Below, one piece after another: positions 1-6,173 of a DNA stretch of 7,516 nt (the stretch's first letter is position 1; every line of letters starts with the position of its first letter). The notes under the pieces are model-generated. The model made no database searches, had not been told where the DNA came from, and was given only the letters and a program-made list of their open reading frames with translations. The position numbers and the translations under genes were made by a program. Where the stretch lies: assembly GCA_016870235.1 (NCBI GenBank), contig VGCB01000122.1:1-7516 (forward strand), given 5' to 3'. The DNA is from Actinomycetota bacterium (GTDB taxonomy: Bacteria; Actinomycetota; Thermoleophilia; Gaiellales; Gaiellaceae).

Positions 1-1824
1 GCGCCGCTCGCTCTCGACGCGCGCGCGCGCCGCACGCTCCGCCTCCGCGGGGCCTGGATCAGTGGACCTCGTATCGCGGGCCTTCGCGGGCTTGGGCTTC
101 CGGTTGCTGCGCGCCGCCTCGTCGCGCTCGCGGCGGGTCGTGTCGAGGGCGGCGATCTCCGCTACCGGGCCGACGACCGTCCCCGTCAGGCCGAGCCCGC
201 TCTCGGCCGCACCCGTCAGCCGCTGGAGCTCGAGCCGGCGCAGCTCGACGCGCCGGATCTTGCCGCTCGTCGTCTTCGGGAGCGCCGCCACGAACTCGAT
301 CTCGCGCGGGTACTTGTACGGCGCCGTCACCGACTTCACGTGCGCCTGCAGCTCCTCGACCAGCGCCTCGTCCGCGGCGACGCCGGGACGGAGGACGACG
401 AAGGCCTTGACGAGCTGCCCTCGATCGGCGTCGGGCTTGCCGACGACGGCGCTCTCCGCCACCGCCGGGTGCTCGAGGAGCGCGCTCTCGACCTCGAACG
501 GGCCGATGCGGTACGCGGCGCTCAGGATGACGTCGTCGGCCCGGCCGGCGAACCACAGGTAGCCGTCCTCGTCGACGACCGCCCGGTCGCCCGTCAGGTA
601 CCAACCCGACCGCCGCGTCGCGAGCGTCGCCTCGGGATCGCGCCAGTAGCCGGTGAAGAGCGTCGGCGGCGTCCCCAGCAGCGCGATGTCGCCCTCGATC
701 CCCGGACCGACCTCCGCCCCCTCCTCGTCGATGACGGCGACGCGATGACCGGGCGTCGGCAGGCCCATCGAGCCGGGCCGCAGCTCCATCCCCCGCCGGT
801 TGGCGACGAGGAGCGAGTTCTCCGTCTGGCCGTAGCCGTCGTAGATCGTGAGGTCGTGGACCTCCTGGAACGCCTTGATCACCTCCGGGTTGAGGGGCTC
901 CCCGGCCGAGACCGCGTGCCGCACCCGCTGGAGGTCGTACATGTGGAGGTCTTCGAGCTTCGCGAGGAGCCGGTACTCCGTCGGCGCCTGACAGAGGACG
1001 GTGACCGCGAGCCGCTCGATCAGCTCCAGGCGCTCGATCGGGTCGAAGGCCCCCTCGTGGAGGACGACCTCGGCGCCGACCGACCAGGGGCCGAGGAGGA
1101 CGTTCCAGACCGACTTCGCCCAGCCCGTCCCGGCGGTGCACCAGATCAGGTCGTCGCTGCGCGCGTCGAGCCAGTACTCCGCCTGCATGCGGCCGGCATA
1201 GGCGTAGGCGTGGGTGTGCGTGACGCCCTTCGGCTCCTTCGTCGTGCCCGACGTGTAGAGGATGAAGGCCGGGTCGTCGTGGACGGTGGGGCAGGTCGAG
1301 GCGATGCCGTCGTAGCCGCGGAGCAGCGTCGCCTCGTCGGAGACCTCGATCACCTCGACGCGATCGACGAGCTCGACTGCGGCCTCGACCTCGCGGCGGC
1401 AACCCGGCGACGAGACGAGCAGGCGCGCGCCCGAGTGCTGCGCCCGGAACGCGAGGTCGCCGGCACGCAGCATGTCGGAGCACGGGACGACGACGAGGCC
1501 CGCCTTGATCGCGCCGAGGATGACGCTGTGCCACTCGGGGCGCTTGCCGAGGACGACCATGACCCGGTCGCCGGGCTCGAGGCCGCGCTCGTCGAAGATC
1601 TGGGTCCAGCAGGCGGCCCGTCGGGCCATCTCCGCGAAGGTGACGCGCTCGACGATGCCGTTCGCGTCGACGAACGTCAGCGCCCGGCGCGACGGGCTCG
1701 CGGCGATCCGCTCGACGACGTCGCGGGTGAAGTTGAAGAACTCCGGAACGTCCCAGTCCAGCCCGTAGGCGGCAACGCGACGCGGCCGCCCCTCGGCCTC
1801 CGTACGGCGGCGAATCAGCCTCAT
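1..1824 (-). CDS. Medium-chain (ACSM-like) acyl-CoA synthetase, AMP-forming; 3' end beyond window
   Basis: The 608 residues in the window belong to the ANL superfamily, which activates a carboxylic acid to an acyl-adenylate and then a CoA thioester. Visible motifs are the ATP loop YTSGTTKEPKG (190-200), GWAKS (234-238), SAGEP (306-310), GYGQTEN (330-336), YLTGD (409-413), the hinge stretch GRADDVILSAAYRIGPFEVE (427-446), and PKTTSGK with catalytic Lys522. The run TGWAKS, CQAPTEYR, SAGEPLNPEV, APYKYPR closely resembles mammalian and bacterial ACSM medium-chain synthetases rather than acetyl-CoA synthetase. The ATG at 1824 overlaps the cupin stop as ATGA and has no strong Shine-Dalgarno, which suggests coupling. 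After about residue 535, where the family normally ends, a charged Ala/Arg/Glu/Lys-rich tail runs open to base 1. The TGA at 59-61 is in another frame. The acyl substrate is unknown; a medium-chain or aromatic acid is inferred. Confidence 0.9.
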   Translation of the reverse strand, partial: MRLIRRRTEAEGRPRRVAAYGLDWDVPEFFNFTRDVVERIAASPSRRALTFVDANGIVERVTFAEMARRAACWTQIFDERGLEPGDRVMVVLGKRPEWHSVILGAIKAGLVVVPCSDMLRAGDLAFRAQHSGARLLVSSPGCRREVEAAVELVDRVEVIEVSDEATLLRGYDGIASTCPTVHDDPAFILYTSGTTKEPKGVTHTHAYAYAGRMQAEYWLDARSDDLIWCTAGTGWAKSVWNVLLGPWSVGAEVVLHEGAFDPIERLELIERLAVTVLCQAPTEYRLLAKLEDLHMYDLQRVRHAVSAGEPLNPEVIKAFQEVHDLTIYDGYGQTENSLLVANRRGMELRPGSMGLPTPGHRVAVIDEEGAEVGPGIEGDIALLGTPPTLFTGYWRDPEATLATRRSGWYLTGDRAVVDEDGYLWFAGRADDVILSAAYRIGPFEVESALLEHPAVAESAVVGKPDADRGQLVKAFVVLRPGVAADEALVEELQAHVKSVTAPYKYPREIEFVAALPKTTSGKIRRVELRRLELQRLTGAAESGLGLTGTVVGPVAEIAALDTTRRERDEAARSNRKPKPAKARDTRSTDPGPAEAERAARARVESERR

Positions 1825-2204
1825 CGGGTTGAGCTCAGTTCCGTCCAGCGTTCGCGGTAGTCCTCACGAACCGGCTGAAACACGTCGAGCATGACCGCCC
1901 CGTCCGGGCCGCCACGCGCCGAGTGCACGACGCCTCCAGGGATCACGACCCCGTCCATGGGGCCGAGCTCCTGCGAGACGCCGTCGACGGTGAGCTCCAT
2001 CGTTCCCTCTAGCACCAAGCCGATCTGTTCGTGGGGGTGACTGTGGTCGGAGACGATCGCACGGGGCCCGAGCGTTGCCACGTTCACCATAGCGCCTCGA
2101 CCGAAGATCGGCCGCCCCGTGACCCCCGGGGCCATGGGGAGCTCCGCGATCTCGTCGAGTCGGAAGAACGCCGCCTCCATGCACAAATGATGCAGGGTTT
2201 TCAC
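1821..2204 (-). CDS. Small single-domain cupin protein
   Basis: This is a 127-residue protein from the GTG start, with one cupin barrel. Motif 1 is HSHPHEQIGLVLEG (54-67), with His54, His56, Glu59/Gln60 as likely metal ligands. Motif 2 is GVVIPGGVVHSA (85-96), with His94 as the remaining ligand. Such small cupins are metal-binding enzymes (isomerases, dioxygenases, decarboxylases) or sugar/acid-binding proteins; the motif does not decide which. The GTG at 2204 is preferred because GGAAGGGGG (2223-2215) lies about 10 bases upstream. The ATG at 2180 (119 residues) is the alternative, but nothing resembling a ribosome site precedes it. The stop TGA (1823-1821) overlaps the acyl-CoA synthetase ATG, so the two are very probably one operon and the cupin may act on a related metabolite. 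It is divergent from the ThDP-enzyme gene across 90 bp. Confidence 0.85.
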   Translation of the reverse strand: MKTLHHLCMEAAFFRLDEIAELPMAPGVTGRPIFGRGAMVNVATLGPRAIVSDHSHPHEQIGLVLEGTMELTVDGVSQELGPMDGVVIPGGVVHSARGGPDGAVMLDVFQPVREDYRERWTELSSTR

Positions 2205-2214
2205 CGTATGCGCA

Positions 2215-2223
2215 CCCCCTTCC
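2215..2223 (-). promoter_or_regulatory. Ribosome binding site that decides the cupin start
   Basis: The minus strand reads GGAAGGGGG here, 10 bases before GTG at 2204. It is a purine-rich, imperfect Shine-Dalgarno (AGGGGG in place of AGGAGG) and the only candidate near either possible cupin start, so it favours GTG over the downstream ATG at 2180. Confidence 0.5.
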
Positions 2224-2282
2224 TGGCTAGTTCGCGCCGCCGGGGTCGAGGCGGGAACGGGCGCTCGCGCCGCCGGATCGTC

Positions 2283-2288
2283 TAGCCT
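2283..2288 (+). promoter_or_regulatory. Putative -10 box TAGCCT for a leaderless ThDP-enzyme transcript
   Basis: TAGCCT fits the TANNNT actinobacterial -10 pattern and lies 6 bases before the ATG at 2295. Transcription would then start at or next to the A of ATG. No Shine-Dalgarno precedes this ATG (the upstream bases are CGGGCG), which fits leaderless translation. No convincing -35 hexamer is visible 16-18 bases upstream. The rest of the 2205-2294 intergenic region shows no clear operator. Confidence 0.4.
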
Positions 2289-2294
2289 CGGGCG

Positions 2295-3977
2295 ATGGCG
2301 CGCGGCAACGGCATCCGCACCGGCGGTGAGATCCTGGTCGACCAGCTCGAGCGTCACGGGGCGACGATCGCGTTCGGGGTCCCGGGCGAGAGCTATCTGG
2401 CGGTCCTGGACGCGATGGTCGACGCGTCGATCCGCTTCGTTGTCTGTCGGCACGAGGGTGGGGCGGCCGCGATGGCGGAGGCGGTCGGCAAGCTCACCGG
2501 GCGCCCCGGCGTCTGTCTCGTCACCCGCGGGCCGGGCGCCACCCACGCAGCGAGCGGCCTCCACACCGCCTACCAGGACGGGACGCCACTCCTCCTCCTC
2601 ATCGGTCAAATCGGGAGCGGCGATCGGGAGCGCGAGGCATTCCAGGAGGTGGACTACCGGCGCACCTTCGGCCGGATGGCGAAGTGGGTGGCCGAGATCG
2701 ACGACGTCGACAGGATCCCGGAGCTCGTCGCGCGCGCCTTCGCGACCGCGACCTCGGGCCGGCCCGGGCCGGTCGTGCTCTCGCTCCCCGAGGACGTGCT
2801 CGCCGAGACGACGCGGGCACCCGACGCCCTGCCGTTCGTGCCCGCGCAGGCGGGACCGGCGCCGGCCGACCTGGAGCGGATGCGCGAGCTCCTCGCCCGC
2901 GCCCGGCGGCCGCTCGCGATCGTCGGCGGGCAGCCGTGGAGCGCCGACGCCCACGGAGCCGTCACGGCCTGGTGCGAGGCGAGCCGGATCCCGCTCGCGA
3001 CCGCCTGGCGCTGCCAGGACTACGTCGACAACCGGTCTCCCGCGTACGCGGGGCACCTCGGGTTGGCGCCCGACCCGGGCCTCGCGGCGCGCCTGCGCGA
3101 CTGCGATGCGCTGCTCCTCGTCGGCACGAGGCTCGGCGACATCGAGACGGGCGGCTACGCGGCCGTCCCGCTGCCCGACACCGGCAAGGCGCTGATCCAC
3201 GTCCACCCGGCGCCGGAGGAGATCGGCCGCGTCTTCCAGGCCACGCTCCCGATCGTCGCCTCCGGCCCGCGGCTCGCGGCTGCGCTCGCCGGGATCGGCC
3301 CGGTCGCGACCGCCGCCGCGGCGGAGTGGTACGACAGCGTCCGCGAGGAGAGCGTCGCGAACCGCGTTCCGCGGCAGCTCGACGCCGAGCTCGACCCGGC
3401 GCGCCTCGTGCTCCACCTCCGCAACGTGCTGCCCGACGACGCGATCCTCGCGAACGGCGCCGGGAACTTCTCCATCTGGGCGCACCGGTTCTTCGAGTTC
3501 CGCCGGTACCGGACGCAGCTCGCGCCGCAGAGCGGCTCGATGGGCTACGGGGTGCCGGCGGCGATCGCGGCGAAGCTGCTCGAGCCCGAGCGGACGGTTG
3601 TGTGCATCACCGGCGACGGGGACTTCATGATGACCGGTCAGGAGCTGGCGACGGCCGCCCAGTACGGCGCCTCGGTCGTCGTGATCGTGTTCGACAACGG
3701 CATGTTCGGCACGATCCGGATGCACCAGGAGCGCGCGTACCCGGGCCGGGTGAGCGGCACCGATCTCGTCAACCCCGACTTCGCGGCGCTCGCGGCCGCG
3801 TACGGCTGCCACGCCGAGCGAGTCGAGCGCACGGAGGAGCTCCCCGCCGCGCTCGAGCGGTCGCTCGGAGCAGGAAGGCCGGCGCTCGTCCACGTGCTCC
3901 TCGACGCCGAGACGCTGACGCCGCGGCAGACCCTCACCGAGATCCGCGAAGACGCGGAGGCGGCGGCACGGGCATGA
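2295..3977 (+). CDS. Thiamine diphosphate-dependent enzyme, acetolactate synthase-like
   Basis: At 560 residues it has the usual length and three-domain order of the ThDP decarboxylase/carboligase family (COG0028). The N-terminal PYR domain carries FGVPGES (27-33), catalytic Glu54 in CRHEGGAAAMAEA, and TRGPGATHAASGLHTAYQDG (77-96). A central Rossmann-like domain spans roughly 190-335. The C-terminal PP domain has GDGDF (440-444) and, 24 residues further, FDNGMFGT (466-473), the GDG-to-N magnesium-diphosphate motif. The family decarboxylates 2-oxo acids and either releases or ligates the aldehyde. The sequence looks closest to uncharacterised acetolactate-synthase-like proteins. Biosynthetic IlvB is unlikely because no ilvN or ilvC adjoins it. 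The start is the first ATG, probably leaderless. The stop overlaps the amidase start as ATGA, so the two proteins are probably made together. The substrate is not determinable here. Confidence 0.9.
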   Translation: MARGNGIRTGGEILVDQLERHGATIAFGVPGESYLAVLDAMVDASIRFVVCRHEGGAAAMAEAVGKLTGRPGVCLVTRGPGATHAASGLHTAYQDGTPLLLLIGQIGSGDREREAFQEVDYRRTFGRMAKWVAEIDDVDRIPELVARAFATATSGRPGPVVLSLPEDVLAETTRAPDALPFVPAQAGPAPADLERMRELLARARRPLAIVGGQPWSADAHGAVTAWCEASRIPLATAWRCQDYVDNRSPAYAGHLGLAPDPGLAARLRDCDALLLVGTRLGDIETGGYAAVPLPDTGKALIHVHPAPEEIGRVFQATLPIVASGPRLAAALAGIGPVATAAAAEWYDSVREESVANRVPRQLDAELDPARLVLHLRNVLPDDAILANGAGNFSIWAHRFFEFRRYRTQLAPQSGSMGYGVPAAIAAKLLEPERTVVCITGDGDFMMTGQELATAAQYGASVVVIVFDNGMFGTIRMHQERAYPGRVSGTDLVNPDFAALAAAYGCHAERVERTEELPAALERSLGAGRPALVHVLLDAETLTPRQTLTEIREDAEAAARA

Positions 3978-5086
3978 TCGGGGACACCCTGAACGCCGGG
4001 ATCACCTGGCTCGCCGAGCCTGTGCAGCGCCGTCCGGACGGCCGCCTGGCCGGTCGCACGATCCTCGTCAAGGACATGATCGACACGGCCGGGATCCGCA
4101 CGACGTACGGCTCGCAGATCTTCGCGGAGCACGTTCCCGAGCGGAACGCGACGGTGGTCGAGCGGGTCCTCGACGAGGGCGCCGCCGTGGTCGGCAAGGC
4201 CAACCTGCCGGAGTTCGCCTGGAGCGTGATGGGGCAAAACCCGTGGTACGGCACCGTCCACAACCCGACGCACCCGGGGCGGACGACCGGCGGCTCGAGC
4301 GCGGGGAACGCCGCCGCGATCGCCGGCGGGCTCTGCGAGCTCGGCCTCGGCACCGACACAGGCTGCTCGATCCGGCTCCCGTCTGCGTGCTGCGAGACGG
4401 TCGGGCTGAAGCCGGCCTGGGGTCGCATCCCGATCGACGGCGTCCTCCCGCTCGTGCCGACGCTCGACACGGTCGGGCCGATGGGGAGAACGGTCGAGGA
4501 GGTCGCGCTCCTCTGGTCGGTGCTGACGGGCGACCCGGTCCCCGAGCCGCGTCTCGACCTCGCGGTCGGCCTCCTGCGACAGCCTCCAGAGGTCGGCGAC
4601 GGGCGGCCGACCGAGCGGTCGGACCGCGCCGAGCAATGGGTCGCCGACCTCGAGGCGCGCGGCGCGCGGGTGGTCGAGCGGTCGATCCCGAACGCGACCG
4701 CGAACACCTTCGCCGTCTTCGGCCACGAGGCGCTCCAGTCGCACGCGGCGACCTTCCCGAGCCGGGCCGGCGACTACGCCGCCACGATCCGCCCCAAGCT
4801 CGAGGCGGCGCTGCAGACGACCGCGGCCGAGGTCGAGGCCGGGTACGCGGCGATCGCGGAGTGGCGGCGCTACGAGCCCGACGTCGACCTGTACCTGACG
4901 CCCGGCTACGGGATCGACCTGCCCGCCGAGGACGCCGACGAGCTCGAGCTCCGGCTCGCGCTCTCGTCCTTCCTCCGTTGGGTGAACCTGATCGGGTGGG
5001 CCGGTCTCGCGGTCGGCAACCTGCAGCTCGTGGCGCCGAGGGACGAGACCGTCCTCGCCGCCGGCCTCGCCCTCGTCAGGGGCTGA
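3974..5086 (+). CDS. Amidase-signature family hydrolase, short form
   Basis: This 370-residue protein has the Ser-cisSer-Lys triad of the amidase signature family, which hydrolyses amides to acid and ammonia. Lys33 lies in VKDMID, the cis-Ser108 in TTGGSSAGN, and the nucleophile Ser132 in DTGCSIRLPS. The spacings 75 and 24 are those I recall for fatty acid amide hydrolase and malonamidase. PAWGRIP (147-153) and TLDTVGPMGRT (163-173) follow in the expected order. It is shorter than the usual 450-500 residues: only 32 residues precede the Lys and the C-terminal half is reduced. Cys131 replaces the usual glycine before the nucleophile. The start ATG overlaps the upstream TGA; a GGAGG at 3956-3960 is 13 bases away, so translation probably depends on coupling. 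The specific amide is unknown, and this is not a GatA given its size and context. Confidence 0.9.
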   Translation: MIGDTLNAGITWLAEPVQRRPDGRLAGRTILVKDMIDTAGIRTTYGSQIFAEHVPERNATVVERVLDEGAAVVGKANLPEFAWSVMGQNPWYGTVHNPTHPGRTTGGSSAGNAAAIAGGLCELGLGTDTGCSIRLPSACCETVGLKPAWGRIPIDGVLPLVPTLDTVGPMGRTVEEVALLWSVLTGDPVPEPRLDLAVGLLRQPPEVGDGRPTERSDRAEQWVADLEARGARVVERSIPNATANTFAVFGHEALQSHAATFPSRAGDYAATIRPKLEAALQTTAAEVEAGYAAIAEWRRYEPDVDLYLTPGYGIDLPAEDADELELRLALSSFLRWVNLIGWAGLAVGNLQLVAPRDETVLAAGLALVRG

Positions 5087-5098
5087 GCGGGCTCAGCC
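5081..5098. terminator. Palindromic hairpin shared by convergent stop codons
   Basis: GGCTGAGC-GG-GCTCAGCC is an 18-bp inverted repeat with perfect 8-bp arms. In RNA it gives at least a 7-bp stem with a CGGG loop, the same on either strand. The amidase TGA (5084-5086) lies in the left arm and the terC TGA (5095-5093) in the right arm. There is no T-run on either side, so a U-tract intrinsic terminator is not supported. A bidirectional U-less terminator or transcript-end stabiliser between convergent genes is the likely role. Confidence 0.5.
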
Positions 5099-6016
5099 GC
5101 GGTTCGCGACGGGCGCCTTCGGAGGCTCGGGCCCGTGCCCGTGCTCGTCGATCGAGTGCCCGCGCACGCCGCGCTTGACCGCGAAGTGCGACGCGACGAT
5201 CGCTCCGCCGAGGATGACCACGATGACGATGAGCGAGAGCCAGATCGGCACCTTCCAGACGTCTGTCAGCATCATCTTGACGCCGACGAAGACGAGGATC
5301 GCGGCGAGGCCGAAATCGAGGTAGACGAATCGCTGCAGGAGGTCGGCGAGGAGCACGTAGAGCGAGCGAAGGCCGACGAGCGCGAACGCGTTCGCTGCGA
5401 AGACGATGAGCGGGTCGTCGGTGACGGCGAAGATCGCCGGGATCGAGTCGATCGCGAACACGACGTCGGTGGCGGCGATCAGCGCGATCGCGGCCGCGGT
5501 CGGCCCGGCCGCGGGATACACCTTCCTGAGCGCCCGGACGGCGAACGACTTGTCCGGCTCGATCGTCACCTCCTCGCGCCGTGCGAGCTTGATGCCCGTG
5601 ACGATGAGGAGCGCGCCGAAGAGGTAGAGCGTCACGTGGAACAGGTCGAGAAGCGCGGCGCCGCCTGCGATCGCGCCGGCGCGGAGGACGAGCGCGCCGA
5701 CGATCCCGAGCGCGAGGAGGCGCAACCGCTCGTCGCCCGTGATCCCCATCGCGGCGAAGATGAGCGCGAACACGAAGAGGTTGTCGAGCGACAGGCTTCG
5801 CTCGATCACGTACCCGGTTGCGTACTCGGCCGCGCGGCGCGAGTCGTCGACCGCCCAGATCACGACCGTGAAGCCGAGGCCGATCGCGAGCCAGGCGACG
5901 CTCCAGATCGCGGCCGACCGCGTCGTGATGCCTCGGCGCCCGAAGACCGCGAAGTCGAGGAAGAGGCAGATCGCGATCGCCGCGGCGATCACCACCCACA
6001 ACGTGACGTTCGACAA
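5093..6016 (-). CDS. terC: TerC/Alx-family membrane protein, probable manganese exporter
   Basis: This is a 307-residue polytopic inner-membrane protein with about eight or nine hydrophobic segments. Family signatures are GYVIERSLSLDNLFVF (68-83) and TDVVFAIDSIPAIFAVTDDP (183-202), followed by NAFALVGLRSLYVLL (209-223). Alx, YkoY and relatives export Mn2+ and help load secreted enzymes with metal; manganese control is supported here by the riboswitch in the leader. Acidic membrane residues Glu72, Asp78, Asp184 and Asp190 are present, but position 181, where E. coli Alx has a conserved Glu as I recall, is Ala. The C-terminus is polar with His287, His292 and His294. The start is TTG at 6016: GGAGGG lies 7 bases upstream, and the protein then begins with a normal first membrane segment. 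The reading frame stays open to 6085, but those codons fall in the riboswitch. The gene is convergent with the amidase, 6 bp apart. Confidence 0.93.
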   Translation of the reverse strand: MSNVTLWVVIAAAIAICLFLDFAVFGRRGITTRSAAIWSVAWLAIGLGFTVVIWAVDDSRRAAEYATGYVIERSLSLDNLFVFALIFAAMGITGDERLRLLALGIVGALVLRAGAIAGGAALLDLFHVTLYLFGALLIVTGIKLARREEVTIEPDKSFAVRALRKVYPAAGPTAAAIALIAATDVVFAIDSIPAIFAVTDDPLIVFAANAFALVGLRSLYVLLADLLQRFVYLDFGLAAILVFVGVKMMLTDVWKVPIWLSLIVIVVILGGAIVASHFAVKRGVRGHSIDEHGHGPEPPKAPVANRG

Positions 6017-6023
6017 CCGGGAG

Positions 6024-6029
6024 CCCTCC
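6024..6029 (-). promoter_or_regulatory. terC Shine-Dalgarno GGAGGG, fixes a TTG start
   Basis: The minus strand reads CTGGAGGG followed by CTCCCGG and then TTG. The 7-base spacing is ideal and no ATG or GTG is nearby, so TTG at 6016 is the start. The site can pair with CCUCCAG at 6075-6069 in the riboswitch, which makes it the probable regulated target. Confidence 0.8.
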
Positions 6030-6051
6030 AGATCGGCGTGGTGAAATGGAT

Positions 6052-6138
6052 CCGAAGGTCTCTCCGGCCTGGAGGACCGGCACACCCGAGCCTCGCGGCC
6101 GTATTGACGGATGCGCCCTCAGGGATACTCCCCTTCGG
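6052..6138 (-). promoter_or_regulatory. yybP-ykoY manganese riboswitch in the terC leader
   Basis: Read 5'-3' on the minus strand, the closing helix P1 is CCGAAGG (6138-6132) with CCUUCGG (6058-6052), seven perfect pairs. The L1 strands are GGAGUA (6131-6126) and GAGA (6062-6059), matching the family's GGGGAGUA and AAGACCU. A short inner helix UCC/GGA (6125-6123 with 6065-6063) follows. P3 is GGCGCAUC (6117-6110) with GGUGUGCC (6086-6079), eight pairs including two G-U. Inside it lies CGUCAAUAC, matching the family's conserved GUCAA-type L3 strand, then GGCC-GCGA-GGCU capped by a GNRA tetraloop. P4 is GGUC-CUCCA-GGCC (6078-6066). The family senses Mn2+ through L1-L3 docking. The helix between P1 and P3 (P2) is essentially missing. 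The RNA begins about 3 bases after the predicted transcription start and sits directly upstream of a TerC gene, the classic regulon partner. The identification rests on memory of the consensus and crystal-structure RNA. Confidence 0.88.
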
Positions 6139-6147
6139 CGTCGGGAA

Positions 6148-6153
6148 AGCATA
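6148..6153 (-). promoter_or_regulatory. Putative -10 box TATGCT of the terC promoter
   Basis: TATGCT on the minus strand is a good TANNNT match. Its expected start site near 6141 is just upstream of the first riboswitch base at 6138, so transcript and aptamer begin almost together. The -35 is weak: TGTACT lies 18 bases upstream, in sequence shared with the divergent promoter. Confidence 0.55.
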
Positions 6154-6173
6154 GCCATGATCCCGGCGTCGAG

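Noticed and set aside
18..30. Alternating CG run near the left edge
   Set aside because: Only 13 bases, coding for Ala/Arg in the charged tail; no sign of a functional repeat.
59..1534. A 491-codon minus-strand frame ending at the TGA at 59-61
   Set aside because: It is one frame off the acyl-CoA synthetase, low-complexity Arg/Pro/Gly, with no motif. The synthetase frame passes through this position as Asp and stays open.
340..1860. A 506-codon plus-strand frame across the synthetase gene
   Set aside because: Antisense shadow: Asp/Arg/Val-rich with no domain, while the opposite strand has a full set of ANL motifs.
1821..3893. A 690-codon open frame on the minus strand containing the cupin
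   Set aside because: Only the last 127 codons look like protein. The rest is antisense to the ThDP-enzyme gene, Arg/Pro/Ala-rich and free of any domain, as expected at this GC content.
2295..3977. Calling the ThDP enzyme biosynthetic acetolactate synthase (ilvB)
   Set aside because: No ilvN or ilvC neighbour and a coupled amidase gene instead; the family motifs alone do not define the substrate.
1821..5086. Naming the left module a mandelate/mandelamide pathway
   Set aside because: The enzyme classes match loosely, but the ThDP enzyme looks acetolactate-synthase-like around Glu54 rather than benzoylformate-decarboxylase-like, and no mandelate dehydrogenase is present.
6017..6085. Upstream GTG extension of TerC by 23 codons
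   Set aside because: These codons overlap the riboswitch and ribosome site and encode a non-conserved polar stretch. The TTG with GGAGGG 7 bases upstream fits the family's N-terminus.
6104..6130. TTGACG and TACTCC on the plus strand looking like a -35/-10 promoter
   Set aside because: TTGACG is the complement of the riboswitch's conserved CGUCAA and TACTCC that of GGAGUA. They are explained by the aptamer, and the pair lies too far from the MDR start.
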